A stretch of DNA of 64,000 bases from 66-474 sp039923855 (GCA_039923855.1 JBDTBW010000085.1:1-64000), one strand, 5' to 3'; numbered from the stretch's first letter, positions 34,918 to 42,814 are shown. A program made the numbers and translations. Notes: generated by a model from the letters alone, not told the origin.

Positions 34918-36009
34918 TCAAGTATTCTGTATCACGATCTTCGGAATCCCGATCGCCTTGTTCTTCGACTGCAGTGACAACTGTGCGGCGGTCTTGCGCG
35001 CGATTTCGCGATAGCGCGCGGCGAGATCGGAATCCGGCATCGCCGCAACCGTCGGCGTACCGCCATCGGCCTGTTCGCGGATGCGGATATCCAGCGGCAG
35101 CGAACCCAGCAGCGGCACGTCGTATTCCTGCGCCATCGCCAAGCCGCCGCCCTCACCAAACACGTGTTCCTCGCGGCCGCACTGCGAACAGATGTGCGTG
35201 GCCATGTTCTCGACGATGCCCAATACAGGCACCTCGACTTTCTCGAACATCTTGAGTCCCTTCTTCGCATCCAGCAGCGCGATGTCCTGCGGTGTGGTGA
35301 CGATCACCGCGCCTGCCACCGGCACGCGTTGCGCCAGCGTCAACTGGATGTCGCCGGTACCGGGCGGCAGGTCGATGACGAGATAATCCAGATCGCGCCA
35401 GCGGGTGTCGTTCAACAATTGCGTCAGTGCCTGCGTCACCATCGGTCCGCGCCAGATCATCGGCGTGTCCTCGCCGACCAGAAAACCGATCGACATCACC
35501 TGCACGCCATGATTGACCATCGGCTCGATGCTCTTGCCGTCCGGCGAATCGGGTTTGCCCGACAAGCCGAACATGCGGTGCTGGCTGGGGCCGTAGATGT
35601 CGGCGTCCAGCACGCCGACCACGGCGCCTTCCGCAAGCAACGCCAGCGCAAGGTTCGCGGCCACCGTGGATTTGCCGACGCCGCCCTTGCCGGACGCCAC
35701 CGCGATGATGTTTTTAACGCCCGGCAACGGCGTCAGTTTCTCTTGCACCTTGTGCGCGACGATACGCGTGGTCACCGAAACGCTCGCCTGCGCGATTCCC
35801 GAATCGGCTTCGAGTTTGGTTTTGATCTGCGCGGCGAGTTCGTCGCGATAACTTTGCGCGGGATAGCCCAGCGCGATTTCCACCGCCACGCGCTCGCCGT
35901 CCACACCGACTGCACGCACCGCGCCGGTGCGCACCAGATCGACACCGGTGTGCGGATCGATGATACCCGCGAGCAATTCGCGGACGTGGGCTTCAGTGGG
36001 TTGCGGCAT
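34918..36009 (-). CDS. apbC: Mrp/ApbC iron-sulfur cluster carrier ATPase, 363 aa
   Basis: ApbC/Mrp proteins bind and transfer [4Fe-4S] clusters. An N-terminal MIP18-like domain (about 1-80) precedes the deviant Walker A AVASGKGGVGKSTVAANLA (about 99-117). DADIYGPSQHRMFG and LVIDLPPGTGD are also typical. The C-x2-C cluster site is in ICSQCG (about 271-276). ATG 36009 gives MPQPTEAHV; codons upstream in frame come from the R1 repeat. Confidence 0.95.
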   Translation of the reverse strand: MPQPTEAHVRELLAGIIDPHTGVDLVRTGAVRAVGVDGERVAVEIALGYPAQSYRDELAAQIKTKLEADSGIAQASVSVTTRIVAHKVQEKLTPLPGVKNIIAVASGKGGVGKSTVAANLALALLAEGAVVGVLDADIYGPSQHRMFGLSGKPDSPDGKSIEPMVNHGVQVMSIGFLVGEDTPMIWRGPMVTQALTQLLNDTRWRDLDYLVIDLPPGTGDIQLTLAQRVPVAGAVIVTTPQDIALLDAKKGLKMFEKVEVPVLGIVENMATHICSQCGREEHVFGEGGGLAMAQEYDVPLLGSLPLDIRIREQADGGTPTVAAMPDSDLAARYREIARKTAAQLSLQSKNKAIGIPKIVIQNT

Positions 36010-36058
36010 AAAGGGATACCGAAAGAAAAGCGAGAGGCAATCGGTTATTATGCCAGAG

Positions 36059-36310
36059 GCTTGGTTCCGCTCGCACAGCGAGCGGGTTACTTTCCCTTCG
36101 GGGAAAGTAACCAAAGCCATTGCGCGCGGGCATGACGGTCTCGACAACGTCGTGTTGTCTCGACTGCCCTGCGCTTCCCGCGCCACGCGGGCCGGCGCGA
36201 ACTCGCACATCCTTGTGCTCGAACATACGCGCCTTACTCCCGCTTGGCTCTGCGATGCTCGGCGTCATGCACTGCGCTGAGAACTCGCTCAACACGGCCA
36301 TCCCTGGCCT
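36059..36310. repeat. Dispersed ~250 bp repeat, copy R1
   Basis: This segment matches 43884-44136 along its full length with scattered changes and small gaps. Both copies start at cttggttccgctcg, hold a hairpin and end at ggccatcc(c/t)tggcct. In R1 the hairpin at 36085-36112 is perfect: a 12-bp stem around a TTCG loop. No open frame is shared between copies, so it is more likely a structured repeat or a non-autonomous mobile element than a gene. It fills most of the apbC/DUF2147 divergent gap. Confidence 0.8.
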
Positions 36311-36379
36311 GCTCTGTAGCAGACTTGACGGCTGTGGCAACACCGCGCACGCTTGCCCCGCATCTCTTGGAGAACTGCC

Positions 36380-36835
36380 ATGCGCCCTGCATTCCGCGCC
36401 GTCCTGCTCGCTGCCGCCCTGCTGCTGCCGAGTGTGCACGCCTTCGCCGCCAGCGACACCCCGGTCGGCGCCTGGACGCAGGTGGACGACGAAACCGGCA
36501 AGCCGAAATCGATCATCGAGATCAGTCAGGCCGCGGATGGCACGTTGCAGGGCATGGTCAAGACCGTGATCTTCTCCGACCAGGGTCCGCATCCGGTCTG
36601 CAAGCTATGCGACGGCGCGCGCCACAACCAGCCGGTCGAGGGCATGACCATCATGTGGGGCGTCAAGCGTGACGGCGACGTGTGGGACGGCGGCCAGATC
36701 CTCGACCCCAAGAACGGCAAGACCTACAAGGTCAAGCTCACCCTTACCGACGGCGGGCAGAAGCTCGATGTGCACGGATACATCGGCTTCTCGCTGTTGG
36801 GGAGGTCGCAGGTGTGGAAGCGCAAAACCGATTGA
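36380..36835 (+). CDS. DUF2147 exported protein, 151 aa
   Basis: A cleavable signal peptide (about 1-24, ending AFAAS) precedes a DUF2147 domain. Visible features are VGAWTQVDDETGKPKSIIEI, a C-x2-C in VCKLCDGARHNQPVEG (about 73-88), GGQILDPKNGKTYKVKL and YIGFSLLGRSQVW near the end. The two cysteines and the pattern of turns fit the periplasmic beta-sheet fold expected for the family; the role is unknown. ATG 36380 follows ggagaactgcc. Confidence 0.9.
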   Translation: MRPAFRAVLLAAALLLPSVHAFAASDTPVGAWTQVDDETGKPKSIIEISQAADGTLQGMVKTVIFSDQGPHPVCKLCDGARHNQPVEGMTIMWGVKRDGDVWDGGQILDPKNGKTYKVKLTLTDGGQKLDVHGYIGFSLLGRSQVWKRKTD

Positions 36836-36863
36836 GCGCTCATGTAGCTAGAAAGGGAAAGCG

Positions 36864-37172
36864 ATGTCGGCCAAAGATGAAAAGCGATATCTTGGTTATT
36901 TTCGATTGCTGAACTTCTGGCTGAAGATATTTGTTTTCAGCCTCCTTGGACTAACGGTGTACTCCGTAATAGAAAAAGACTACTAAGGCGCGGCCATCTA
37001 CATAGGAATGCTCGTTGCCGTTCGCATTGCTGCCTATTTCTTGGGAATGTGGATCACTTGGCAAGTAGGCAACGCCATGCAACGACTACCTCAGGAGGAA
37101 GCCCTTTCACTTCATACTGCAATTATGAGGCTTAAGCACCCTCATTTTGGTAGCTCAATGGACGATGACTAG
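36864..37172 (+). pseudogene. Small membrane protein gene broken by an in-frame TAA
   Basis: From ATG 36864 (after gaaaggg) the frame gives 40 residues with a hydrophobic helix (LKIFVFSLLGLTVYSV), stops at TAA 36984-36986 and then stays open in the same frame to TAG 37170-37172. The second part has another hydrophobic helix (MLVAVRIAAYFLGMW) and a polar tail ending SSMDDD. Together they look like one ~102-residue two-helix protein with a single nonsense codon. GC is visibly lower than in neighbours. The alternatives are a genuine 40-residue protein or an error in the assembly. Confidence 0.6.
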
Positions 37173-37272
37173 CCTGCGCAGGTTGGGATGAGCGCTACGA
37201 AATTTCAACAAATCGCTGTCGTTGAGACTTCGTTTCACTTGCCGCCAACTTACAACAACTTGCCATGTCTCG

Positions 37273-37291
37273 CGTATCGGGATACGATACG
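37273..37291. promoter_or_regulatory. Inverted repeat, probable HigA operator
   Basis: The arms cgtatc (37273-37278) and gatacg (37286-37291) flank seven bases, immediately ahead of the higB start. Autorepressing antitoxins of this class bind such palindromes over the promoter. Confidence 0.55.
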
Positions 37292-37294
37292 CCC

Positions 37295-37573
37295 GTGCTG
37301 AAGACCTTCGCCGACAAGGATGCGCAAGCCCTATTCAACGGCGCGCGCGTTCGCCGCTTCGTGAACATCGAAGGCGCTGCCCGCCGCAAACTGGAATATC
37401 TCGACGCGGCAAGTGTGCTGGGCGATCTTCGGGTGCCACCGGGCAATCGTCTGGAAGCCCTTAAGGGCGCCCGCGCAGGGCAGCACAGCATCCGCGTCAC
37501 CGATCAGTTCCGCATGTGCTTCCGTTGGAGAAACGGCGACGCCTACGACGTGGAAATCTGCGATTACCATTGA
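37295..37573 (+). CDS. higB: HigB-type RelE-family toxin, 92 aa
   Basis: HigB toxins cleave mRNA on the ribosome. The chain VLKTFADKDAQALFNGARV and the stretches RRFVNIEGAARRKLEYLD, RVPPGNRLEALKG, HSIRVTDQFRMCFRW and YDVEICDYH are all typical. GTG 37295 matches the usual family N-terminus and follows the operator palindrome; the ATG at 37265 lies before the palindrome and is unlikely. The stop overlaps an in-frame ATG of higA. Confidence 0.92.
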   Translation: MLKTFADKDAQALFNGARVRRFVNIEGAARRKLEYLDAASVLGDLRVPPGNRLEALKGARAGQHSIRVTDQFRMCFRWRNGDAYDVEICDYH

Positions 37574-37587
37574 TGATTGAGACAGGA

Positions 37588-37890
37588 ATGACAATGGCGA
37601 CCAAACTGCTGCCGCCGGTTCACCCCGGCGAAATCCTCCGCGAGGAGTTCATGGCGCCGATGGCGCTTTCGAGCCATGCGATTGCCCGCGCCATCGGCGT
37701 GACGCCGGCGCGCGTGAACGAGATCGTGAACGAGAAGCGAGGCATCACCGCGGATACCGCCCTGCGGCTCGGCCGTTATTTCGGCACCACCGCGGATGTG
37801 TGGATCAATCTACAGAAGCGGTTTGAGCTGGAAACGGCGCGCCGCGAGCTGGGCAACACGCTGGCCCATATCCACCCGCGCGCGACGTAA
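37588..37890 (+). CDS. higA: HigA-type XRE antitoxin, 100 aa
   Basis: HigA neutralises HigB and represses the operon. The helix-turn-helix lies at about 28-75 (SSHAIARAIGVTPARVNEIVN ... TALRLGRYFGTTADVW), preceded by the conserved PPVHPGEILREEF. ATG 37588 (MTMATK) is the usual family start; ATG 37573, overlapping the higB stop, would add five residues. The pair is a type II toxin-antitoxin module with the toxin gene first, as is normal for this class. Confidence 0.92.
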   Translation: MTMATKLLPPVHPGEILREEFMAPMALSSHAIARAIGVTPARVNEIVNEKRGITADTALRLGRYFGTTADVWINLQKRFELETARRELGNTLAHIHPRAT

Positions 37891-38040
37891 TCATCGCCGA
37901 GGCGTGGCCGTGGCGAACCAGGAAATCTCGCGAAGCTTTCGCAAGTGTTGCCCCATCCGCCCTGCGGCACCTTCCCCCGCGAGCGGAGGAAGGAAATTCT
38001 CGTGCGATAATCCGCGATCGTTTCCGATTGCGATCACGTG
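37891..38040. other. Intergenic region containing a relic metG promoter
   Basis: The last ~45 bases resemble the sequence upstream of the intact metG. The hexamer gataat at 38006-38011 is 29 bases ahead of ATG 38041. In the intact gene, cataat at 38921-38926 is also 29 bases ahead of ATG 38956. A palindrome (cgcgaagctttcgc) occurs near 37927-37940. Confidence 0.45.
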
Positions 38041-38220
38041 ATGCCACGCGACATTCTTGTCACTTGCGCCCTGCCTTACGCCAACGGCCCGATCCACATC
38101 GGCCACATGGTCGAGCATGTGCAGGGCGACATCTGGGTGCGGGCGATGCGCATGGCCGGGCACACCGTGCATTTCGTCTGTGCCGATGACGCGCACGGCA
38201 GCCCGCGTAGGCTGGGCTGA
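38041..38220 (+). pseudogene. Truncated duplicate of the metG 5' end
   Basis: Bases 38041-38202 encode the first 54 residues of MetG, including the HIGH motif (GPIHIGH). They are almost the same as 38956-39117: about ten base differences, nine of them synonymous and one Val-for-Met change. The frame then runs into a REP (GSPRRLG) and stops at 38218-38220. A 59-residue peptide lacking the rest of the catalytic domain cannot aminoacylate tRNA, so I call it a relic. Both copies have the same spacing from an ATAAT box. Confidence 0.85.
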
Positions 38221-38230
38221 TAAGCCCAGC
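38207..38230 (+). repeat. GTAG-type REP 1 (left flank of RAYT)
   Basis: A GTAG tetranucleotide is followed by the stem gctgggct-gata-agcccagc. The GTAG foot is the mark of REPs recognised by RAYT transposases. Confidence 0.85.
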
Positions 38231-38247
38231 GTTCTTCGTTCGCGATT

Positions 38248-38270
38248 GCTGGGCTTTCAGCCCAGCCTAC
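38248..38270 (-). repeat. GTAG-type REP 2 (left flank, inverted)
   Basis: Read on the minus strand it is GTAG plus the same gctgggct/agcccagc stem. With REP 1 it forms an inverted pair (BIME) just beyond the transposase stop. Confidence 0.85.
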
Positions 38271-38274
38271 GGTT

Positions 38275-38805
38275 TCACTCTACATCGAGTGTCGTTGTAT
38301 CCAGTGGCGCGGCCCAATCCGCTGGAAGCCATCCGCGGCGCACGAACCGATGGAAAGACGAATATGGCCAATCTGCAACGCGTTCGACCCATCCATGCTT
38401 GACGGGGTTCCAATGGACGTAATCGAAATGCCGCGCAAAGCCCTCGTCGTCGCGAATGACGTGTTCGTAATACCGTCGCTGCCATATGCCGCGTTCCCGG
38501 CGTCGCAGCCGGCTCGCCGAGCAGCGCTCGCCAGCTTTGATCGAACGTGAGAACCGTGCTTTGATCAACGCCCAGCGCGTGGAGAAATCCGAGTCGTCTT
38601 GCGGCAAAGTCCATATGGCATGCAAATGTTCGGGCAAGACGACGATTGCCTCCGTTCGGAAGGGATGATCTCGGCGAGTCACGCGATAAGCTTCGCGCAA
38701 CGCGTCGACATGTTCGATCAATAACCGGTTGCTTGAACGCTCGGCCAGATTGACCGTGAAAAAAAACGTGCCGCCCGAAACGTTTGCGCGAACGTAGCGA
38801 CGCAT
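38275..38805 (-). CDS. REP-associated tyrosine transposase (RAYT), 176 aa
   Basis: RAYTs are single-copy relatives of IS200/IS605 Y1 HuH transposases and act on REPs. The HuH pair is in LPEHLHAIWTL (about residues 56-66). The likely catalytic tyrosine lies in FDYVHWNPVKHGWV, the Y-x3-NP-x3-G motif near 130-140. GIWQRRYYEHVIRDD is also typical. Four GTAG-type REPs with one stem sequence flank the gene. It sits between a relic and an intact metG. ATG 38805 gives MRRYVRANV; the C-terminal ~25 residues (WLPADWAA...) are variable in the family. Confidence 0.93.
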   Translation of the reverse strand: MRRYVRANVSGGTFFFTVNLAERSSNRLLIEHVDALREAYRVTRRDHPFRTEAIVVLPEHLHAIWTLPQDDSDFSTRWALIKARFSRSIKAGERCSASRLRRRERGIWQRRYYEHVIRDDEGFARHFDYVHWNPVKHGWVERVADWPYSSFHRFVRRGWLPADWAAPLDTTTLDVE

Positions 38806-38822
38806 CGGGCGATCGTGGCACC

Positions 38823-38850
38823 GCAGGCTGGGCTTGTCAGCCCAGCCTAC
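38823..38850 (-). repeat. GTAG-type REP 3 (right flank)
   Basis: Minus-strand GTAG followed by gctgggct-gacaa-gcccagc; the far arm also ends in ctgc. It lies just upstream of the RAYT start. Confidence 0.85.
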
Positions 38851-38882
38851 ATAGTTCGTTTTTGTAGGCGGCTGCTTACAGT

Positions 38883-38906
38883 GCTGGGCTTGCCAGCCCA
38901 GCCTAC
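38883..38906 (-). repeat. GTAG-type REP 4 (right flank)
   Basis: Minus-strand GTAG plus the same stem with a GGCA loop. It is directly repeated relative to REP 3 and lies about 15 bases before the metG -10-like box. Confidence 0.85.
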
Positions 38907-38955
38907 GCGATTTGTCGTGTCATAATTCGCAATCTTCCTGCGCATTCCATACAAG

Positions 38956-41199
38956 ATGCCCCGCGACATCCTCGTCACCTGCGCCCTGCCTTACGCCAAT
39001 GGTCCGATCCATATCGGCCACATGGTCGAGCACATGCAGGGCGACATCTGGGTGCGTGCGATGCGCATGGCCGGGCACACCGTGCATTTCGTCTGTGCCG
39101 ATGACGCGCACGGCAGTTCGATCATGCTGCGCGCGGAGCGCGAGGGCGTGACGCCGCAGGCGCTGATCGATGGCGTGTGGCGGCAACACACCGCGGATTT
39201 ACGTGATTTCGGCGTCGAGTACGACCACTACTCCAGCACAGACAGCGCCACCAATCGCGAATTGACGTATGAAATCTGGCGCGCGCTGGAAAAAGGCGGC
39301 CACGTCCAATCACGCCCGGTCAGACAGCTTTACGATTCGGTCAAGCGGATGTTCCTACCGGACCGCTTCATCAAGGGCGAATGCCCCAACTGCCATTCAA
39401 AAGACCAATACGGCGATGCCTGCGAGGTGTGCGGCAAAACGTATACGCCGATGGATTTGATCGAGCCGTACTCGGTGGTATCGGGTGCCAAGCCTGTCGA
39501 GCGCGAATCGCTGCACTGGTTCGTCAAACTCGCGGATTTCGAGGAGTTGTTGAAAATGTGGCTGGACGAGCGCCGCGAAGCCGGTGGCCTGCAGGCGGAA
39601 GTCGTCAACAAGTTGCAGGAATGGTTCGCCGACGGGCTGCGCAGTTGGGACGTATCGCGCGATGCGCCCTACTTCGGTTTCGAAATCCCCGGCCAACCCG
39701 GCAAGTATTTCTATGTGTGGGTGGATGCGCCCGTCGGGTATCTCGCCGCGTTCAAGGAACTGTGCGAGAGCCGCCGCAATGGATTGACGGCGATCGATTT
39801 TGAACGATTCACCCATGACGACGCGAACGAGACCGAACTCATCCATTTCATCGGCAAGGACATTATTTATTTCCACACATTGTTCTGGCCGGCGATGCTG
39901 CGCGGCGCGGGACTGCGTATGCCGAGCGCCGTCAACGTGCACGGGTTCCTGACCGTGGACGGCGCCAAGATGTCCAAGTCGCGCGGCACCTTTATCAACG
40001 CGCGCACCTGGCTCGATTATCTGGATGCGGATTACCTGCGTTATTACCTCGCGACCATGCTGGGGCCGACACTGGCCGACATCGATCTGGATCTAAAGGC
40101 ATTCGAGGAACGCGTCAATTCACATCTGGTCGGCAAATGGGTAAACCTCGCCAGCCGCACCGCGGGTTTCGTGCACAAGCATTTCGATGGTGCGTTGGTT
40201 TCAACGTTGCCGGATGCCGAACGCGCACGTTACGACATCGCGGCGAAGAGACTCGAAGCTTGCGCGGGGTCGTACGAAGCGCGCGATTACGCCGCGGCGA
40301 TCCGGCTGATCGTGGAAGTTGCTGACGAGGCCAATGCTTACGTCGCCGAACGCGCGCCGTGGTTGCTGGCGAAAGACGAAGGCAAGCGCGAGGAATTGCA
40401 CATTGTCTGCACGATAGCGCTGAATTATTTCCGGCTGCTGACGATCTGGCTGGTGCCGGTGGTGCCGGGCATCGCCACGCGCGCATTGGCGTTTCTTGGC
40501 GACGCATCGCGAACGTTCAACGACGCACGCACGCCGCTGCTCGGCGCGCGGATCAATGCCTTTACGCCACTCGCGCAGCGGGTTGACCCGAAAAAGATCG
40601 AAGCCGTGATCGAGGCGTCGAAAGAATCACTGCAACCGAACGCTGGTTCACCCTCTCCCCAGCCCCTCCCCCATCAAGGGGGAGGGGCTCAGGCTTTTGC
40701 GACGAGCCGCGTTTCGGCCAATACAACACCATCCCCACCCAGCCCTCCCCTTGCGGGGGAGGGCTTCAAAACGCAAGCCGTTGGAACCGCAAGGCCTAAT
40801 CTCCAAATCCCGAATCCGGACAGCACCGTTCCCAATCCCAATCCCCCGTCCCCCGTCCCCCGTCCAGGCTCTATTTCCATCGACGACTTCGCCAAACTCG
40901 ATCTGCGCATCGGCAAGGTCATCGCGTGCGAGCACGTCGAAGGCTCGGACAAATTGCTGCGTTTCGAACTCGATGCCGGCGAACTCGGCGCCCGGCAGAT
41001 TTTTTCCGGCATCAAGGCTGCGTATACGAATCCGGAACAATTGATCGGGCGGCATGTGGTGTTTATCGCGAATCTCGCACCACGCAAAATGCGCTTTGGT
41101 ATGAGCGAAGGCATGATCTTGTCGGCCGGCGGCGGTGGTGAGCAATTGTTTCTGCTTAACGCCGATACCGGCGCGCTGCCCGGGATGCCCGTTAAATAA
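38956..41199 (+). CDS. metG: Methionyl-tRNA synthetase with repeat-encoded linker, 747 aa
   Basis: MetG charges tRNA-Met. The HIGH motif is at 19-22, a zinc knuckle (CPNCHSKDQYGDACEVC) is near 143-159 and KMSKS is near 338-342. The helical anticodon domain runs to about 555, and the C-terminal EMAP/Trbp111-like tRNA-binding domain covers about 639-747 (FAKLDLRIGKVIACE). Between them is a Pro/Ser-rich linker of about 78 residues, made of a REP pair and simple repeats read in frame. E. coli MetG is 677 residues, so the extra length is mostly this linker. The cataat box 29 bases ahead of the ATG is a possible -10. Confidence 0.97.
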   Translation: MPRDILVTCALPYANGPIHIGHMVEHMQGDIWVRAMRMAGHTVHFVCADDAHGSSIMLRAEREGVTPQALIDGVWRQHTADLRDFGVEYDHYSSTDSATNRELTYEIWRALEKGGHVQSRPVRQLYDSVKRMFLPDRFIKGECPNCHSKDQYGDACEVCGKTYTPMDLIEPYSVVSGAKPVERESLHWFVKLADFEELLKMWLDERREAGGLQAEVVNKLQEWFADGLRSWDVSRDAPYFGFEIPGQPGKYFYVWVDAPVGYLAAFKELCESRRNGLTAIDFERFTHDDANETELIHFIGKDIIYFHTLFWPAMLRGAGLRMPSAVNVHGFLTVDGAKMSKSRGTFINARTWLDYLDADYLRYYLATMLGPTLADIDLDLKAFEERVNSHLVGKWVNLASRTAGFVHKHFDGALVSTLPDAERARYDIAAKRLEACAGSYEARDYAAAIRLIVEVADEANAYVAERAPWLLAKDEGKREELHIVCTIALNYFRLLTIWLVPVVPGIATRALAFLGDASRTFNDARTPLLGARINAFTPLAQRVDPKKIEAVIEASKESLQPNAGSPSPQPLPHQGGGAQAFATSRVSANTTPSPPSPPLAGEGFKTQAVGTARPNLQIPNPDSTVPNPNPPSPVPRPGSISIDDFAKLDLRIGKVIACEHVEGSDKLLRFELDAGELGARQIFSGIKAAYTNPEQLIGRHVVFIANLAPRKMRFGMSEGMILSAGGGGEQLFLLNADTGALPGMPVK
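40651..40870. repeat. REP-like pair plus simple repeats inside metG
   Basis: Palindromes agcccctcccccatc-aagggggaggggct (40661-40689) and agccctccccttgcgggggagggct (40741-40765) form an inverted pair. They are followed by short cccaat and ccccgtc repeats at about 40825-40868. The whole stretch is translated in the linker of MetG. Confidence 0.85.
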
Positions 41200-41309
41200 T
41201 CGTGACGATACGCGGCGCTTGCTTTCATCCGCGCGCGTCGGCTTCTTGCTAGGATTGCGCTCCGGAATCGCCGTTTCATTCGATATACAGGGCTATAAGG
41301 AGAGCAGCC

Positions 41310-41630
41310 ATGCCGCGGGGAGACAAGTCCTCCTACACCGACAAGCAGAAACGCGAAGCCGAACATATCGAGCAAGGCTACGAAAAGCGCGGACTCTCCG
41401 AAAAGGAATCCGAGCGCCGCGCTTGGGCTACGGTCAACAAGCAGGATGGTGGCGGCAAGAAGTCCGGTTCCGGCCACAAAAAGTCCACGGCGGAAAAGAA
41501 ATCAACGTCGACGAAGAACGGTGCGGAAAAATCCGCTACGAAAAAATCCCCGGCCAGAAATAAATCATCTGCACGCAATTCCACCGCGCGCAAGCCGATC
41601 CAAAAAACCTCACACGGCAAGAAGCGTTGA
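41310..41630 (+). CDS. Small Lys/Ser-rich basic protein, 106 aa
   Basis: The N-terminal ~45 residues (PRGDKSSYTDKQKREAEHI, YEKRGLSEKESERRAWATVN) form a conserved helical motif found in a widespread small family, sometimes labelled as plasmid stabilisation protein without experimental basis as far as I know. The rest is a low-complexity Lys/Ser/Thr tail resembling histone H1 or AlgP tails and could bind nucleic acid. ATG 41310 follows aaggagagcagcc. Confidence 0.8.
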   Translation: MPRGDKSSYTDKQKREAEHIEQGYEKRGLSEKESERRAWATVNKQDGGGKKSGSGHKKSTAEKKSTSTKNGAEKSATKKSPARNKSSARNSTARKPIQKTSHGKKR

Positions 41631-41678
41631 TGCGCCGCGCCGCGCCCTTCCCATCCATCAAAAGCAGGAGGAAGCGCC

Positions 41679-42122
41679 ATGACCCAACACTGGGCGTTCT
41701 TCAAGGAAGGCGATACCTCGTTCGGCATCTTCTATCCAAAGCACTACATCGTCGCGGGTTATCACAACATCGCCGACGCCGAAGCGGCCGAGGCCGCGTT
41801 CCGCAACGCCGGCACACCTGCGGAAGACGTGCGCGCCGCGACCGGCGATTTCGTGGTCGGGCAACTGGAATCGCGTCACGGCGCGAGCTGGCTGGAGCGC
41901 ATGGAAGCGCGGCTGGTGGAGTTCGCCGGCACCGAAGCCGGCTATATCCGCGAGGATGCCGATTTGGCGCGCGACGGCGGCGCTTTCCTGTTTGTGTACG
42001 CGCCGGATGACGCTCGCATGACGCAGGCGCGACGCGTGCTCGCCCAGCACGGACCGGCGTACGCGCGGCGTTATCTCGATGTCGCGATCGAGCGCATCGT
42101 CGAAAACGCGAACGCTCCGTGA
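41679..42122 (+). CDS. Hypothetical protein, 147 aa
   Basis: I recognise no named family with confidence. The N-terminus FFKEGDTSFGIFYPKHYIVAG is followed by an alternating alpha/beta pattern (DAEAAEAAFRNAGTPAEDVRA) of the kind seen in small stress-response or ferredoxin-like domains. It is cytoplasmic. A strong ribosome binding site (aggagg) precedes ATG 41679. Its stop overlaps the start of the downstream methyltransferase gene (GTGA). Confidence 0.75.
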   Translation: MTQHWAFFKEGDTSFGIFYPKHYIVAGYHNIADAEAAEAAFRNAGTPAEDVRAATGDFVVGQLESRHGASWLERMEARLVEFAGTEAGYIREDADLARDGGAFLFVYAPDDARMTQARRVLAQHGPAYARRYLDVAIERIVENANAP

Positions 42123-42814
42123 GCACTTTTATCCCGGCACGCAAACCCGGCTATCGCTCGCACAACGCGGCGATGGGCCGGATCGCGCGCCGCTTTCCGC
42201 GCTTCAGTTTCGCGCGCGGTTATGTGCGTTTCAAACTGCCTACCGATCCTGTGTACCGCGCGGTGGAACGATTGCTACAGGGCACGGATCAGCCGTTGCT
42301 CGACATCGGTTGCGGCATGGGCTTGCTGGGTCTTTATCTGTGCGAGCGTGGCGGCAACGTCGTTTATCTGGGTGTCGATCGCGACGCGCGCAAGTTGCGC
42401 GCCGGCCGCGCCGCCAGCGCGCACCTTGCGGGCTTGCTGAATTTTCAGGAGAGCGACGCCAATGCGTTGCCCGCGCATCGCGGCGACGTCGCGATTCTCG
42501 ACGTGCTGCATTACATGCCGCCGGAACATCAGGCCAACCTGCTGAACGACGCCGCCGAGCGCGTCTCCGACGAAGGCGTGTTGCTGATTCGCACCTGTAT
42601 TCGTGACGACAGTTGGCGCTATCGCCTGACCGTGATCGAGGAATGGCTGTTGCACGCATCGGGATGGATGCACGCCAGTGGCACGCGCCATATTCCGACC
42701 CGCGAGCAGATCGCCGCTCCCCTGCGCGCGGCGGGTTTCGATGTCGAACTGCGCCCGCTATGGGGACGCACACCGTTCAACAGTTGGTTGTGCGTGGCGC
42801 GGCGCGCGGCTTGA
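42119..42814 (+). CDS. Class I SAM-dependent methyltransferase, 231 aa
   Basis: The AdoMet motif LLDIGCGMGLLGLYL is near residues 60-74, the acidic residue is in GVDRDARKL and motif IV in DVAILDVLHYMPPEHQ. Relatives I know occur in aryl polyene or lipid gene clusters, but none is present here. GTG 42119 overlaps the stop of the upstream gene, so the two are probably translated together. Substrate unknown. Confidence 0.87.
   Translation: MSTFIPARKPGYRSHNAAMGRIARRFPRFSFARGYVRFKLPTDPVYRAVERLLQGTDQPLLDIGCGMGLLGLYLCERGGNVVYLGVDRDARKLRAGRAASAHLAGLLNFQESDANALPAHRGDVAILDVLHYMPPEHQANLLNDAAERVSDEGVLLIRTCIRDDSWRYRLTVIEEWLLHASGWMHASGTRHIPTREQIAAPLRAAGFDVELRPLWGRTPFNSWLCVARRAA

Noticed and set aside
38267..38821. 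Alternative minus-strand frame of 184 codons over the transposase
   Set aside because: The frame at 38275-38805 carries the HuH and tyrosine motifs; this one has none.
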